Assembly: GCF_004210375.1 (NCBI RefSeq)
Contig: NC_134828.1
Coordinates: 25,102,400 to 25,166,399 of the forward strand
From: Tachypleus tridentatus
Taxonomy: Eukaryota > Arthropoda > Merostomata > Xiphosura > Limulidae
Length of the DNA stretch: 64,000 nt
Reading direction: 5' to 3'
The translations under genes were made by a program, and so were the position numbers. Positions within the stretch are counted from its first letter, which is position 1; every line of letters starts with the position of its first letter. The notes below the pieces were generated by a model that searched no databases, had not been told where the DNA came from, and saw only the letters and a program-made list of their open reading frames with translations. Below are positions 46,001 to 51,191 of this stretch, in pieces.

Positions 46001-46746
46001 TTCGCCAAAGTCAAATACAACATTCGAGGGCATCACGTTCAAAACAACATCCGGAAATTAGGACGTTAATAAGGAAATCGTTCAGAAACAATAGTTGTTT
46101 TACTTGTATAAAAACACATTTCTTCGTAGTAGCTTTAAATTAAACAAGTTTAGCCTCTTCAATGTTTTTGTTATGTGAAAGATTTGATTCAGCAGAGGGA
46201 CCTATCCACAAACTTAAAGTTTTTACTGGAATCGCAAGTTCTTGCCTTCGTGTTCGCTTGTAAATGTGGCTTGACATAGCCTGGCGAGTCGGACACTCGG
46301 CTTGTATTACGCGGATCACGGGTTTGAAATACGTCAACAAACACGCTCGCTCTTTTAGCAGAAGAGGCATCGCAATGTCACGGTCAATCCTGCTATTCGA
46401 TTGTAATAGTCCAAGAGTTAGCGATAGGTGGTGTTGACTACCTCCATTTCCTCTGGTCTATCGCTTTTAAATTAGTAATGACTGGAACAGCTAGCTCTCG
46501 AGTAGTTTGCACAGAATTCAACACTAAATAAATGAAAACCGATATAGGTTGTTATGGAAATACTGACAGAAGAAGGGGTGTATATCAAGTTTCCTTGTAA
46601 TTCACTAGTTAAGGAAGTAGGGTTCTAAATTTACGAAAATTTCAAACCTCAACTCCACGAAACTTCTGGAACAAGTAGAGGTAGTTGTCCAGCTCCAAGT
46701 GTTTCAACCACTCACTAACGTCCAGATGAAGCTTTCCAGTGGTCAT
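21551..46746 (-). CDS. NSP-family adaptor (BCAR3/SH2D3-like) with N-terminal SAM domain
   Basis: Eight coding exons (46746-46648, 45226-45115, 38546-37652, 34329-34257, 28129-27887, 27451-26250, 25460-25292, 22090-21551) total 3333 nt: 1110 residues plus stop. Order: SAM ~9-70; Ser/Pro-rich region with PxxPxK motifs near 175, 222, 248 and 275; SH2 ~425-522 (WYHG, FLVRD with the phosphotyrosine-binding Arg448); linker with KPPPKPSRIP (~655-664); Cdc25-like domain ~801-1105 (NKPLDNS, GLELLTLPQGEQLR, GNLYGFSGVMKGL, FLWGSKGA, LTLLSQ). In vertebrate NSP proteins this last domain is folded like a Ras exchange factor but binds CAS scaffolds instead, linking receptor and integrin signals to Rap/Rac and adhesion. 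I expect a cytoplasmic adaptor. Whether it corresponds to BCAR3, SH2D3A or SH2D3C cannot be settled here, since those are vertebrate paralogues. The SAM domain is not part of the vertebrate proteins as I know them. Confidence 0.93.
22325..22414 (-). mobile_element. short SINE (family D), diverged
   Basis: Reverse copy: GAGCTAAAAGTTTCACAATG, CCACCGCGGAGAATTGAACT, ACTTACTGCCG. It abuts a + strand copy at 22416, forming a head-to-head pair. Confidence 0.6.
22416..22510 (+). mobile_element. short SINE (family D)
   Basis: CCCAGTGAAACAGTGGTATG, GGGTTTCAGTACCCGTGG, TGGGCAGAACAGAGTGC. The tail is missing. Confidence 0.75.
22700..22895 (+). mobile_element. diverged SINE (family A/B), head truncated
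   Basis: It starts at the B-box region (GGTCGCGGGATCGAAAATC), then ACATGCTCACCCTTTTTAGA, GCAGCCCAAGGGTTGG, TTAAGGGTGACTAGC and GTGTGGCTTTGCGCAAAAAT. Confidence 0.7.
23020..23100 (+). mobile_element. short SINE fragment (family D)
   Basis: CCACAGTGGGCACAGCACAG and TTATGTAGTTTTGCGCTTAA match the body and tail of family D; the head is degraded. Confidence 0.5.
23328..23600 (+). mobile_element. SINE (family A) inserted in a hAT transposon
   Basis: Head CGGCCTGGCATAAGGGCG, B box GGGTTCGAATCCC, body complete, tail CCAAACAAACCAAACC ending at the hAT coding remnant. The hAT sequence stops here, which suggests this insertion or a linked deletion removed its 3' half. Confidence 0.88.
23601..24613 (-). 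pseudogene. hAT transposase relic (BED finger plus start of catalytic domain)
   Basis: On the - strand the element begins at 24613 with the hAT-like terminus CAGTGGTGCTCAAAGTCCGG. From the ATG at 24300 it encodes a BED-type zinc finger (ICLLC, then KRHYESKH) of the ZBED5/GTF2IRD2-like hAT group. The frame then shifts near 24060. The next frame carries FSLAADESND (first catalytic Asp region) and VFVRGV. A further shift near 23640 is needed to read VTTDGAPAKTG (second catalytic Asp). The C-terminal dimerisation region is missing. It is a dead transposon in NSP intron 8, not a host gene. Confidence 0.88.
25292..25460 (-). CDS. NSP gene exon 8, Cdc25-like domain
   Basis: Acceptor CCATACAG, donor CAG|GTACTT, 169 nt. 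It begins with one base that completes the Arg codon split from exon 7 and ends in phase 0. ECTKYLVAATV, RAQLVSKWIEVA and GNLYGFSGVMKGLSLPQ align with the middle of the BCAR3 domain. Confidence 0.95.
25672..25795 (-). mobile_element. short SINE (family D)
   Basis: Reverse copy: tail GTTTGTTTGTTTGG, AAATAAGCGCAAATCAACGC, TGTGCTCTGCCTACCACAGG, AGTCGGTTTCCAGCG, then a degraded head ending ACTTGGGGG. Confidence 0.75.
25921..26200 (+). mobile_element. SINE (family A), full length and well preserved
   Basis: Head GCCTGGCATGGCCAGGTGG, B box GGGTTCAAATCCC, full body, tail CAAAACAAATCAAACC. It sits about 50 bases downstream of the exon 7 donor, in NSP intron 7. Confidence 0.93.
26250..27451 (-). CDS. 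NSP gene exon 7: end of SH2, Pro-rich linker, start of Cdc25-like domain
   Basis: Acceptor TTTTCACAG, donor AG|GTAAGG, 1202 nt, phase 0 in, two bases out. It opens with the end of the SH2 domain (VYQFADKNYNSITELVTYL, ending IHPVART). A ~275-residue low-complexity linker follows, with RLPPKKAP and KPPPKPSRIP; the latter resembles KPPPKPCKVP of BCAR3 as I remember it. It closes with the first helices of the Cdc25-like domain (LPSENKPLDNSV to GEQLRKDILER). Two long open frames on the + strand (26427-26723, 26874-27134) are shadows of this exon. Confidence 0.95.
27887..28129 (-). CDS. NSP gene exon 6, SH2 domain core
   Basis: The acceptor CACCTCTGAAG follows a C/T-rich tract; the donor is the weak AAG|GTTACA. 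243 nt, phase 0 on both sides. It encodes CTWYHGSISRHRAEQL, GDFLVRD (the Arg that holds phosphotyrosine), SFVLTCRWND and HFVIEK. A good branch-site match (TGACTAAAT on the - strand) lies about 28 nt before the acceptor. Confidence 0.94.
28192..29097 (-). mobile_element. internally deleted mariner transposon, 906 bp
   Basis: Near-perfect terminal inverted repeats (CTGTTCAAAAAATACGCGG at both ends, in opposite senses) with TA target duplications at 28190-28191 and 29098-29099. On the - strand the frame from 28961 encodes the N-terminal helix-turn-helix half of a mariner transposase (CFKWHERFKDGRESIEDDER and GRPSTSTDD). It then breaks near 28525 and resumes in another frame with YSPDLAPCDFFLF, which contains the third catalytic Asp, and an early stop. 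The region with the first two catalytic residues is deleted, so it cannot encode active enzyme. It lies in NSP intron 5, 63 nt upstream of the SH2 exon. Confidence 0.95.
29455..29580 (+). mobile_element. short SINE (family D), diverged
   Basis: AAAGTCTGTGGACTTACAAC, CAGGTTTCGAAACTTGCGGG, CTCAGAACACAGAGAGCC. The tail is lost. Confidence 0.55.
30312..30387 (-). mobile_element. truncated SINE tail fragment (family A)
   Basis: Reverse fragment TGTTTGTTTTTGAATTTCGC to TTAATTTAGCAGTGTA. It stops abruptly where the next, complete copy begins with its own TTGTTTGTTTG tail, so the 76-bp 3' end is repeated in tandem. Confidence 0.88.
30388..30665 (-). mobile_element. SINE (family A), full length
   Basis: Reverse copy with complete body and head (CTTGGCCATGCCGGGCC). 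It is the same CGCGCTTGGCC head variant as at 4581. It sits in NSP intron 5. Confidence 0.93.
31455..31548 (+). mobile_element. short SINE fragment (family D)
   Basis: TCCTGTGGGTTAACAGGG head remnant, TTTCGATACCCGCGAAGAGC, ATGTAGCCCATTGTGTTGGC. It is directly followed by a reverse family A copy. Confidence 0.6.
31558..31838 (-). mobile_element. SINE (family A), full length
   Basis: Reverse copy: GATTGTTTGTTTGTTTTGG tail, full body, GGGGATTCGAACCCGCG, head ending GGCCATGCCGGGC. Confidence 0.93.
31965..31998. repeat. GTT/GCT trinucleotide microsatellite
   Basis: A run of GTTGTTGTTGTT passing into GCTGCTGCTGCTGCC, intronic. Confidence 0.9.
32046..32275. repeat. 85-88-bp tandem repeat, 2.7 copies
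   Basis: Units begin at 32046, 32134 and 32219. Each carries TACATCTAGCCCCATTTTT (or a close variant), GGGGCGTATTTCAGCG and, in the first two units, TATTTATCCATTGTTCACAG. Units 2 and 3 are almost identical, while unit 1 is diverged. Confidence 0.93.
33072..33186 (-). mobile_element. short SINE (family D)
   Basis: Reverse copy: GAAATTAAGCACAAAGCTAT, TCTGTGCTCTGCCCATCACG, GAAACCCGGTTTCTAGCGG, ending GTGCCACTGGGG. Confidence 0.85.
33608..33852 (-). mobile_element. diverged SINE (family B)
   Basis: Reverse copy: CTTGTTTGTTGATTTCCGCG, AGTGAGATTTGACCATCACT, CTTGTAACGTACCCACG, GTCGCGAACCTCGGACAC, head ending GACCAATGGGCAGCGC. Confidence 0.75.
34257..34329 (-). CDS. NSP gene exon 5 (73-nt exon)
   Basis: Acceptor AATGCTTTCAG, donor TCG|GTAAGT. 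Only one frame is open, and it is the frame required by exon 4: one base completes the split Arg codon, then VPLVTTTTTENKEVVYANTS and GTSS, ending in phase 0. It joins the long Ser/Pro-rich exon to the SH2 exon. EVVYANT contains a Tyr-x-Asn sequence of the kind that Grb2-type SH2 domains bind when phosphorylated. Confidence 0.85.
36000..36108 (-). mobile_element. short SINE (family D), old
   Basis: Reverse copy: AAACCTAAAGTCACATTGGA, CTATCTTCTGTGTTCATCAT, ACTGTCCCCAACGAGG. Heavily mutated. Confidence 0.5.
37180..37290 (+). mobile_element. short SINE (family D)
   Basis: TCCCCAGCGGCTCAGCGGTA, AGGGTTTAGATTCCCGTGG, GACAGCCCATCGTATCGC, then T- and A-rich sequence. Confidence 0.75.
37652..38546 (-). 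CDS. NSP gene exon 4, Ser/Pro-rich region with tandem SH3-ligand motifs
   Basis: The acceptor ATCTAG adds GT to the G left by exon 3; the donor is GTGAG|GTACGC, leaving two bases. 895 nt, residues ~71-368. A motif of the form [V/A]PxLPxK-x-S recurs every 22-27 residues: PSLPKKSS (175), VPFLTRKSS (197), PSLPLKTS (222), PSLPRKISS (248), PPLPRKN (275). SLSRKPST near 123-130 is a possible degenerate member. These fit the class II SH3-ligand pattern PxxPx[KR], each followed by Ser/Thr next to basic residues. The rest is low complexity (QQQQQ near 264). No folded domain is apparent. Confidence 0.88.
38753..38875 (+). mobile_element. SINE (family A), 3' truncated
   Basis: GCCTGGAACAACCTGGTGG head remnant, AGTTCGAATGCCGTCACCG, ACATGCACGCCCTTTCAGC, ending at a poly(A) run. 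The next copy lies in the opposite orientation. Confidence 0.75.
38876..39122 (-). mobile_element. SINE (family A), tail missing
   Basis: Reverse copy from GCTAGCCATCCCTAATTTAG to CATTTGGCTACGCCGGGCC. It forms a head-out inverted pair with the copy at 38753. Confidence 0.88.
39422..39715 (+). repeat. unclassified ~300-bp interspersed repeat, copy 1
   Basis: It runs from TTCTCCGAAAGGGGGCTGAA to GCAAGAAATAAAAGTATTTT. It matches the reverse complement of 43148-43460 over its whole length (about 80% by eye). Shared blocks include CCATTATACATTAGTA, CAGTAGACACTAAAAT, GCCATCAATCA and GAACTTCAAAAGCAAGAAAT. It has no tRNA-like promoter boxes and no obvious terminal inverted repeats; the A/T-rich end suggests a retroposed element. 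Confidence 0.85.
39789..39877 (-). mobile_element. short SINE (family C), tail missing
   Basis: Reverse copy: TCTGCTGAGCCCATCAAGGG, GAATCGAACCATTGATTTTA, TACCGCTGTACTAGCGGGG. Confidence 0.8.
39995..40212. repeat. degenerate tandem repeat, unit ~43 bp
   Basis: ACACAGAGAT-type blocks followed by TATCTATAG/TATCTACAG-type blocks recur about five times with heavy drift. Confidence 0.6.
42032..42228 (+). mobile_element. SINE (family A), 5' truncated
   Basis: It starts at CACCAAACATGCTCGCCC (no tRNA head) and continues through the body to GTAGCTTTGCGCGAAATTAC. The tail is absent. Confidence 0.88.
43148..43460 (-). repeat. unclassified ~300-bp interspersed repeat, copy 2
   Basis: Reverse orientation relative to the copy at 39422. 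On the + strand it begins after a poly(A) run (AAAAAAAAAACATTTTTATT), i.e. at the element's T-rich end, and finishes at CCCCCTTTCGGGAAAA. A 3.4-kb spacer separates the two copies inside NSP intron 3. Confidence 0.85.
43541..43731. repeat. foldback element A: ~85-bp inverted repeat arms, 22-bp loop
   Basis: Left arm 43541-43625 and right arm 43648-43731 are nearly complementary: TACGTAAAAACGGCTCGTTT pairs with AACGAGCCATTTTTACATAT, and TTCGACCTTCTTCGGTCAT pairs with ATGACCGAAGAAGGTCAAAA. The apex region reads CCTGACAATGACC, then GAAGAAGGTCAAAAC. No coding capacity. Confidence 0.92.
44630..44762. repeat. foldback element B: ~42-bp inverted repeat arms
   Basis: Arms 44630-44672 and 44718-44762 pair (TCGGAACGACTGGCATAGGT with the complement of ACCCATACCAGCCGTTCTGA; ACACTTTTATTGAT with ATCAATAAAAGTGT). 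The loop holds TTTCGACCTTCCTAGGTCAT followed by CTTCAGATTAACCTGAAG, itself a small hairpin. The loop shares its GACC-N6-GGTC core with element A, although the arms are unrelated. Confidence 0.9.
45115..45226 (-). CDS. NSP gene exon 3, second half of SAM domain
   Basis: Acceptor TTTTCGTGTAG, donor AAAG|GTAAGA, 112 nt, phase 0 in, one base out. EMLSLSERDLKDLGIKNGSH and RAIIATSLVILRDKY form the typical end of a SAM domain: the LxLxExDLKxLGI turn, then the long C-terminal helix. Confidence 0.92.
45345..45520 (-). mobile_element. diverged SINE (family B), head missing
   Basis: Reverse fragment: GATTATCTGTGCTAGCCACT, GAATAGTGAGATTTGACCGT, CACTCTTATAACGCAATTTT. It lies about 120 bases upstream of exon 3, in intron 2. 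Confidence 0.65.
46276..46522 (+). mobile_element. diverged SINE (family A)
   Basis: Head TAGCCTGGCGAGTCGGACAC, CACGGGTTTGAAATACG, ACGCTCGCTCTTTTAGCAG, CACGGTCAATCCTGCTATTC, GTCCAAGAGTTAGCG. It lies in NSP intron 2. Confidence 0.8.
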
Positions 46747-46772
46747 AATAAACTCTAAGTCAATGACGGCCT
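46648..46772 (-). CDS. NSP gene exon 2: start codon and first half of SAM domain
   Basis: Acceptor TTTTTCTAG, weak donor GAG|GTTTGA. The first in-frame ATG is at 46746-46744, giving MTTGKLHLDVSEWLKHLELD and NYLYLFQKFRGVE, the first helices of a SAM domain (W at the usual start, then LxNY). The 26 transcribed bases before the ATG, joined to the exon ending at 48589, meet an in-frame TAG without another ATG, so translation most likely starts here. Frame and phase join exactly to exon 3. Confidence 0.88.
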
Positions 46773-48588
46773 CTAGAAAAATATCAAAAATTGCAGACAT
46801 TAATATATAAAGTACCCTTCCCCCAGTGACAGCAAGTTTACATTAATCTATTAATTTTAATTATTTCATGGACTTTACAAAAGTTAATTGTTTTGAATTC
46901 TTGGTTTCACTCAGAACCAAAGTTTTGAATCAATTATTCCGCCCATCAAGAAAAGTAATGTTGAACATTTTAGTCATGGTAAGAGCCGCTCAACTATAAC
47001 ATATGGTAAATCTACATTTTAATTGTTTAAGTTACGTTACAGTTTACCATGTGAATGATACTGTGATTAATTACTTACAATTTAATGTAGAATATCCTGA
47101 TTATGAAATACAGTTTGGTATCAAAATTATTCATATCTGTTCTATCGTCATTTCACAAGTGAATGTTGAGCTTTGTCTGCGTGTACAGCTTTTCAAACGG
47201 GAGGCACTGAAAAGTTTGGTCAGACACCACGGTTCGCAGTATATAGAAGACTAGTTTCATATTTTGTACGCTATTCCCGTAACAAAATCCAAACACGTTA
47301 CACCTTGAACACTTTTTATTTCATTAAAAATTGAAAAAGAATACTGTTTCAGCCAATAAGGATAAAAGTAAAGAAAAAAACCAAACGTGATTGGATAATT
47401 ATATATGCTAATTCTTCCGTGTGCTATTATATAGGAATGATACAAATATTAACTCTTTAATTTTGTTTGTATTGTTTCTCAATTATTGACATCATTTATT
47501 TCCTTGTTTTCTTTAATGCAATGTTTCAATAGACATAGGAAGGTTGTATTTATAACCAAGTTCTAAATACAAAGAGGTTCCAATTATAATATTTATTTTT
47601 TATCTATTACTGACTGGTAATTTCTGTTTCACCCTGTATTTAAGCTTTTTAAAGGAACAACAAATTTATGTAAAAAGAGTAACTTCAAGGGACAATACTA
47701 ACCTCGTTTACAATAGTATTATGATATTTTTAAATAACTGTGAGTTATTTACAATACTTATAAAATCAGATATTCCATTTAAAACTATATCACTTCAATG
47801 AAACTGGTTGACACCATTGTTTTGGTTGTTTAGGTATCATGTAATGAAAAAGAAACATAAGAAAGATAAACAAGAAATTCAACCTTTATGTTATGATATT
47901 TACAAACATTACCAGAACACGTGACTCAGTCATTATATGGATATTATTATGAAAGGAAACACTGTATGGTATTGTAGAGTTCTGATGACCTGATGAGAAG
48001 ACATTTAAAATACCATTTCAATGAATAAGTCAAACCATCACTACATAAACAGTGTTACCACCTGTCTGATACATTGTTTTTACTGTATTACGCACACGCA
48101 CACACCCTGTTTCAACCAACAACCATACAGAATTTTCACTGATAACAATACACTTTTAACTAGTAACAATACACCGTTTTAACTAATAAACCATTCACTG
48201 ATTGTAGTTAGTCCGAGTTAATGACAGTATATGTCATTATTGCTGGTGAAACCATTCATTACCTCAAGGTATAACCACCTACTTGGTAGAGACTATAAAA
48301 ACTGGTGACAATCATGTTCATATATACTGTTATAACATCAATAACCCAAGGTGACCGCTGTTCAAGATGTAATTTCTGGGTTTGTAACAGCCCCTCCATA
48401 CTGAGAACGTTATCGAAACGTTTTGTGCTATTTATATTAGTTGTAACAGTTTTAAAAACTATCTGATATTACTGACGTGATCCGTCAAATTTCAAATCTC
48501 CTGAAACTTAGCAACACGATACCTTTACCGTCATAACTTGTTTACACAATATTTTCAAAGGTTCAACTTACAACTAATACTTACTTAC

Positions 48589-48760
48589 CTGAGCTCTAAT
48601 AACAACGCTTGGTGTAACACCGTATTTTAATCCGTCCTGCTAGTAACGTGCTCCTGGCACCGATAGACAAACATCATGACAAAGTACAACTTACTTGCCG
48701 TTGTTCGCGAGCAGACTTTGTATTCTACCAACAATACAGCGGAATTTCGTAACTTTAGTT
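48589..48760 (-). other. probable NSP gene 5' UTR exon (5' end not determined)
   Basis: On the - strand, AGAGCTCAG|GTAAGTAAG is an ideal splice donor at 48589/48588, correctly oriented and upstream of exon 2. The exon has stops in the frame that joins exon 2 and no usable start codon, as expected for a 5' UTR. The upper boundary given is arbitrary; transcription could start anywhere up to about 49,100. Confidence 0.5.
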
Positions 48761-48970
48761 CACAAGGCGACCACTAGTTACCACCAATGATCACATGAAA
48801 ACAAGAGTGTGACTTCAGTAGTTACCACTTCTGAACCTCGTGTCCTAGTACTGACTTACTTATTCTGGAACTGCAAGCCTCTAGAAACGCGGGAATGAAT
48901 ACCAGTTACTTGTAAAGAATCTAACAGGTGGAGAACGCCTCTATCCACTACTGCCTACTTAGTTAGCCCT

Positions 48971-49037
48971 TGACGTCAGCTGCTACGCCTCAGGCAAGGT
49001 AAGAGCAGGTTGCTACGCTTCCCATGGTAGCAGCAAC
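48971..49037 (-). promoter_or_regulatory. candidate NSP promoter segment with CRE and palindromic motif
   Basis: A perfect CRE palindrome TGACGTCA lies at 48971-48978. At 49009-49037 an imperfect palindrome pairs GTTGCTAC with GTAGCAGCAAC around CCATGG, resembling the X-box bound by RFX factors. The surroundings are more GC-rich than the rest of the window and lie just upstream of the inferred first exon. Confidence 0.35.
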
Positions 49038-49952
49038 ACACAACTTTCTGTGACGCATTAGCGCGTGTCCAAACAAAGTAGTGGTGTCACGGTGGACAAA
49101 ATTAGAGAGTGTCAGTCTCGTGAGCTCGTACGTTACGAGCTGAACTGAGCTCCGATGTATTGTCCTTCGTTTCTTTCCTCTGTGCTGATTCTATTACCGA
49201 CAATCGGACAGACTGTGGTTCGAGACTTGGGTAAACGACCTCTCCAGCGATGTTGCTGCACTCCCCTCCCCCCATTTTTCTATAACTGGCAAGTTCCCGA
49301 CACTGAAACATTTAGCGTTTCTATTAAACTGTTTTTAACTGACTGGTTGTCGTTACATGCGCTTTTATACCAGAGTATCCCAAGAAAACTGTTTATATCC
49401 AGTAATTTATTCTGACCCAACCTTCGTTCAAAGTCTTTGTCCAGATCAAAACAAGCAACAAATTACATTAAGTGTTTTTAACTTCTAAATACAAGCCCCC
49501 ATACTTCGTATGCTGTAAACAAACATTCACTATATAACTGACTGTGGTAAAGAAGACAAGACAGCGAAAACTAAATACAAGTCCACAGTTGTCATGGCAG
49601 ACATTTGCGATATTATTATATAAAACTGACAAAGAGTTTAGTACAGCGACAAGTTTTCTGTTAAAATCATTTTAATTTATAACAAATATTCTCTGTTATC
49701 TTTAAGATTATCGGTAAAAAGTGCTTGAGTTGGTGAACTCCTGTCAACTGACAGTGCTTTATATTGTGTGGACGTTCCTAAAACAAACATTCTTAACAGA
49801 AGATAGTTTCTGTTGTCAATACGTTCCCAAAACGCACTCTTAAACCAACGTAAATTTGTATTATGCGGACGTCACCAAAGTAGACTCTTAATAAACAGTA
49901 GTTTGTATTATAAGGACATCAATAAATTACAAAATGATGTGTGTTTTTTTTT

Positions 49953-50106
49953 CACATCTGTACAGCTCAGTAATGTCTTCTGTTTTAGGCCTAACAAGAC
50001 CATTGCTGGTAACGTTTTTGTAACGCATGTCCTGGTACATAACTAGGCTTCTCTGTATAAAGTTATTCCACATCTATATAACTCGGTAATGTCTTCTGTT
50101 TAGACT
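49953..50106. repeat. two-copy direct repeat, ~116 bp apart
   Basis: CACATCTGTACAGCTCAGTA with AATGTCTTCTGTTTTAGGCC at 49953 recurs at 50069 as CACATCTATATAACTCGGTA with AATGTCTTCTGTTTAGAC. It is an old local duplication. Confidence 0.7.
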
Positions 50107-50837
50107 TAATTGAGCTAATGATAGTTAACAAACTTCGAAACTGTCACTCTCAGTTAAGTTGGTGCGAGATGTTTATTGGGTCTTCTTGTTTATGTAAGAA
50201 AACGTTTTTCCAAACTAAGGCAGACTTATATACTGTAGAAATATACAATAAGTTAAAATGGAATTACTCATTTAATACTAATGATGGTGACCTGGCCCTG
50301 TGTTCTAGATGATGAAAAGCTAGTATAGAGGAGTGCTTATGATAAGCAGTTAGAATAACGCAACGCTTGTCTAATTAAATTTACAAGTACATTATACTAT
50401 TCGAATGGACGAGCTGAGCAGAATCAATTGACCAAAGGACGTCGAAACTGCCCTTTACTTTACCAATAATTATCATCCATTTCTTGTGCAATTACGAACG
50501 CATTCTCACACGGTGCAAATGTACAAGTTTTGTTTATGTCGGTAAAAATAAAACTATGAACTAACTGGTATAAGAGGCCTGTTCTTATTCTTCTTTATAG
50601 CCCTGTAGTTTTAAGAAAACGCGTTTTAACAACATTCCTTTAATGCAGTCTACTTTATAATACATTTACTAACTGTGTAGAAACCGTAAATCATATAGAC
50701 AACTTAAAAACACTACCTGAACGTAACTTACCTTTTCTAAATCAATGTTGTTAAAAAGTGAGGACACATTAATGAAATTCTTATCTACTACAAGATAAAT
50801 GTTGTTCTAATGAATGTTGGTTACAAACAGAAAGAAA

Positions 50838-51191
50838 CAGTGGCGGCGCCAAGGGGGGGGACTTGAGCCCCCCCTCAGCCCCCCAATATTGTTACCTACA
50901 TATATTAATAAAATATGGAAAACACTTCCACTTTTACATATACGCATATTTTTATAAGCAGATTATTTCTAATTTGTAATAATGAATTATTAATCAGAGT
51001 ACGAGTTTCCAATGAAAACTGCATTGAAAACGCAGTTCAAAATAGCACACCTTTCTGAAATGTACCTTGGTATTTACATTATTATAAATTACCATCTATA
51101 CTTCATATTGATGGCATTTTGGGAAGCCCCTCCACAGTTTACCACAGAGTCCCTCAGCACCCCCAACGAAAATATCCTGGCGCCGCCACTG
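50838..51191. mobile_element. hAT-type MITE, 354 bp, with intact 8-bp target duplication
   Basis: It begins CAGTGGCGGCGCCA and ends with the exact inverse TGGCGCCGCCACTG. It is flanked on both sides by the identical 8-mer GAAAGAAA (50830-50837 and 51192-51199), the target-site duplication length of hAT transposons. The interior is AT-rich with C-rich ends (GAGCCCCCCC) and encodes nothing, so it was mobilised by another element. Confidence 0.95.

Noticed and set aside
48061-48430. CTGAGAACGTTATCGAAACG near 48400 as another hammerhead-like core
   Set aside because: The spacing between CTGA and GAAA is too short to hold a stem-loop like those at 43.6 and 44.7 kb.
49102-49311. 69-codon - strand open frame as an alternative NSP N-terminus
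   Set aside because: It would need to splice past the strong donor at 48589, has no suitable donor of the right phase that I can see, and resembles nothing; the SAM-proximal ATG is simpler.
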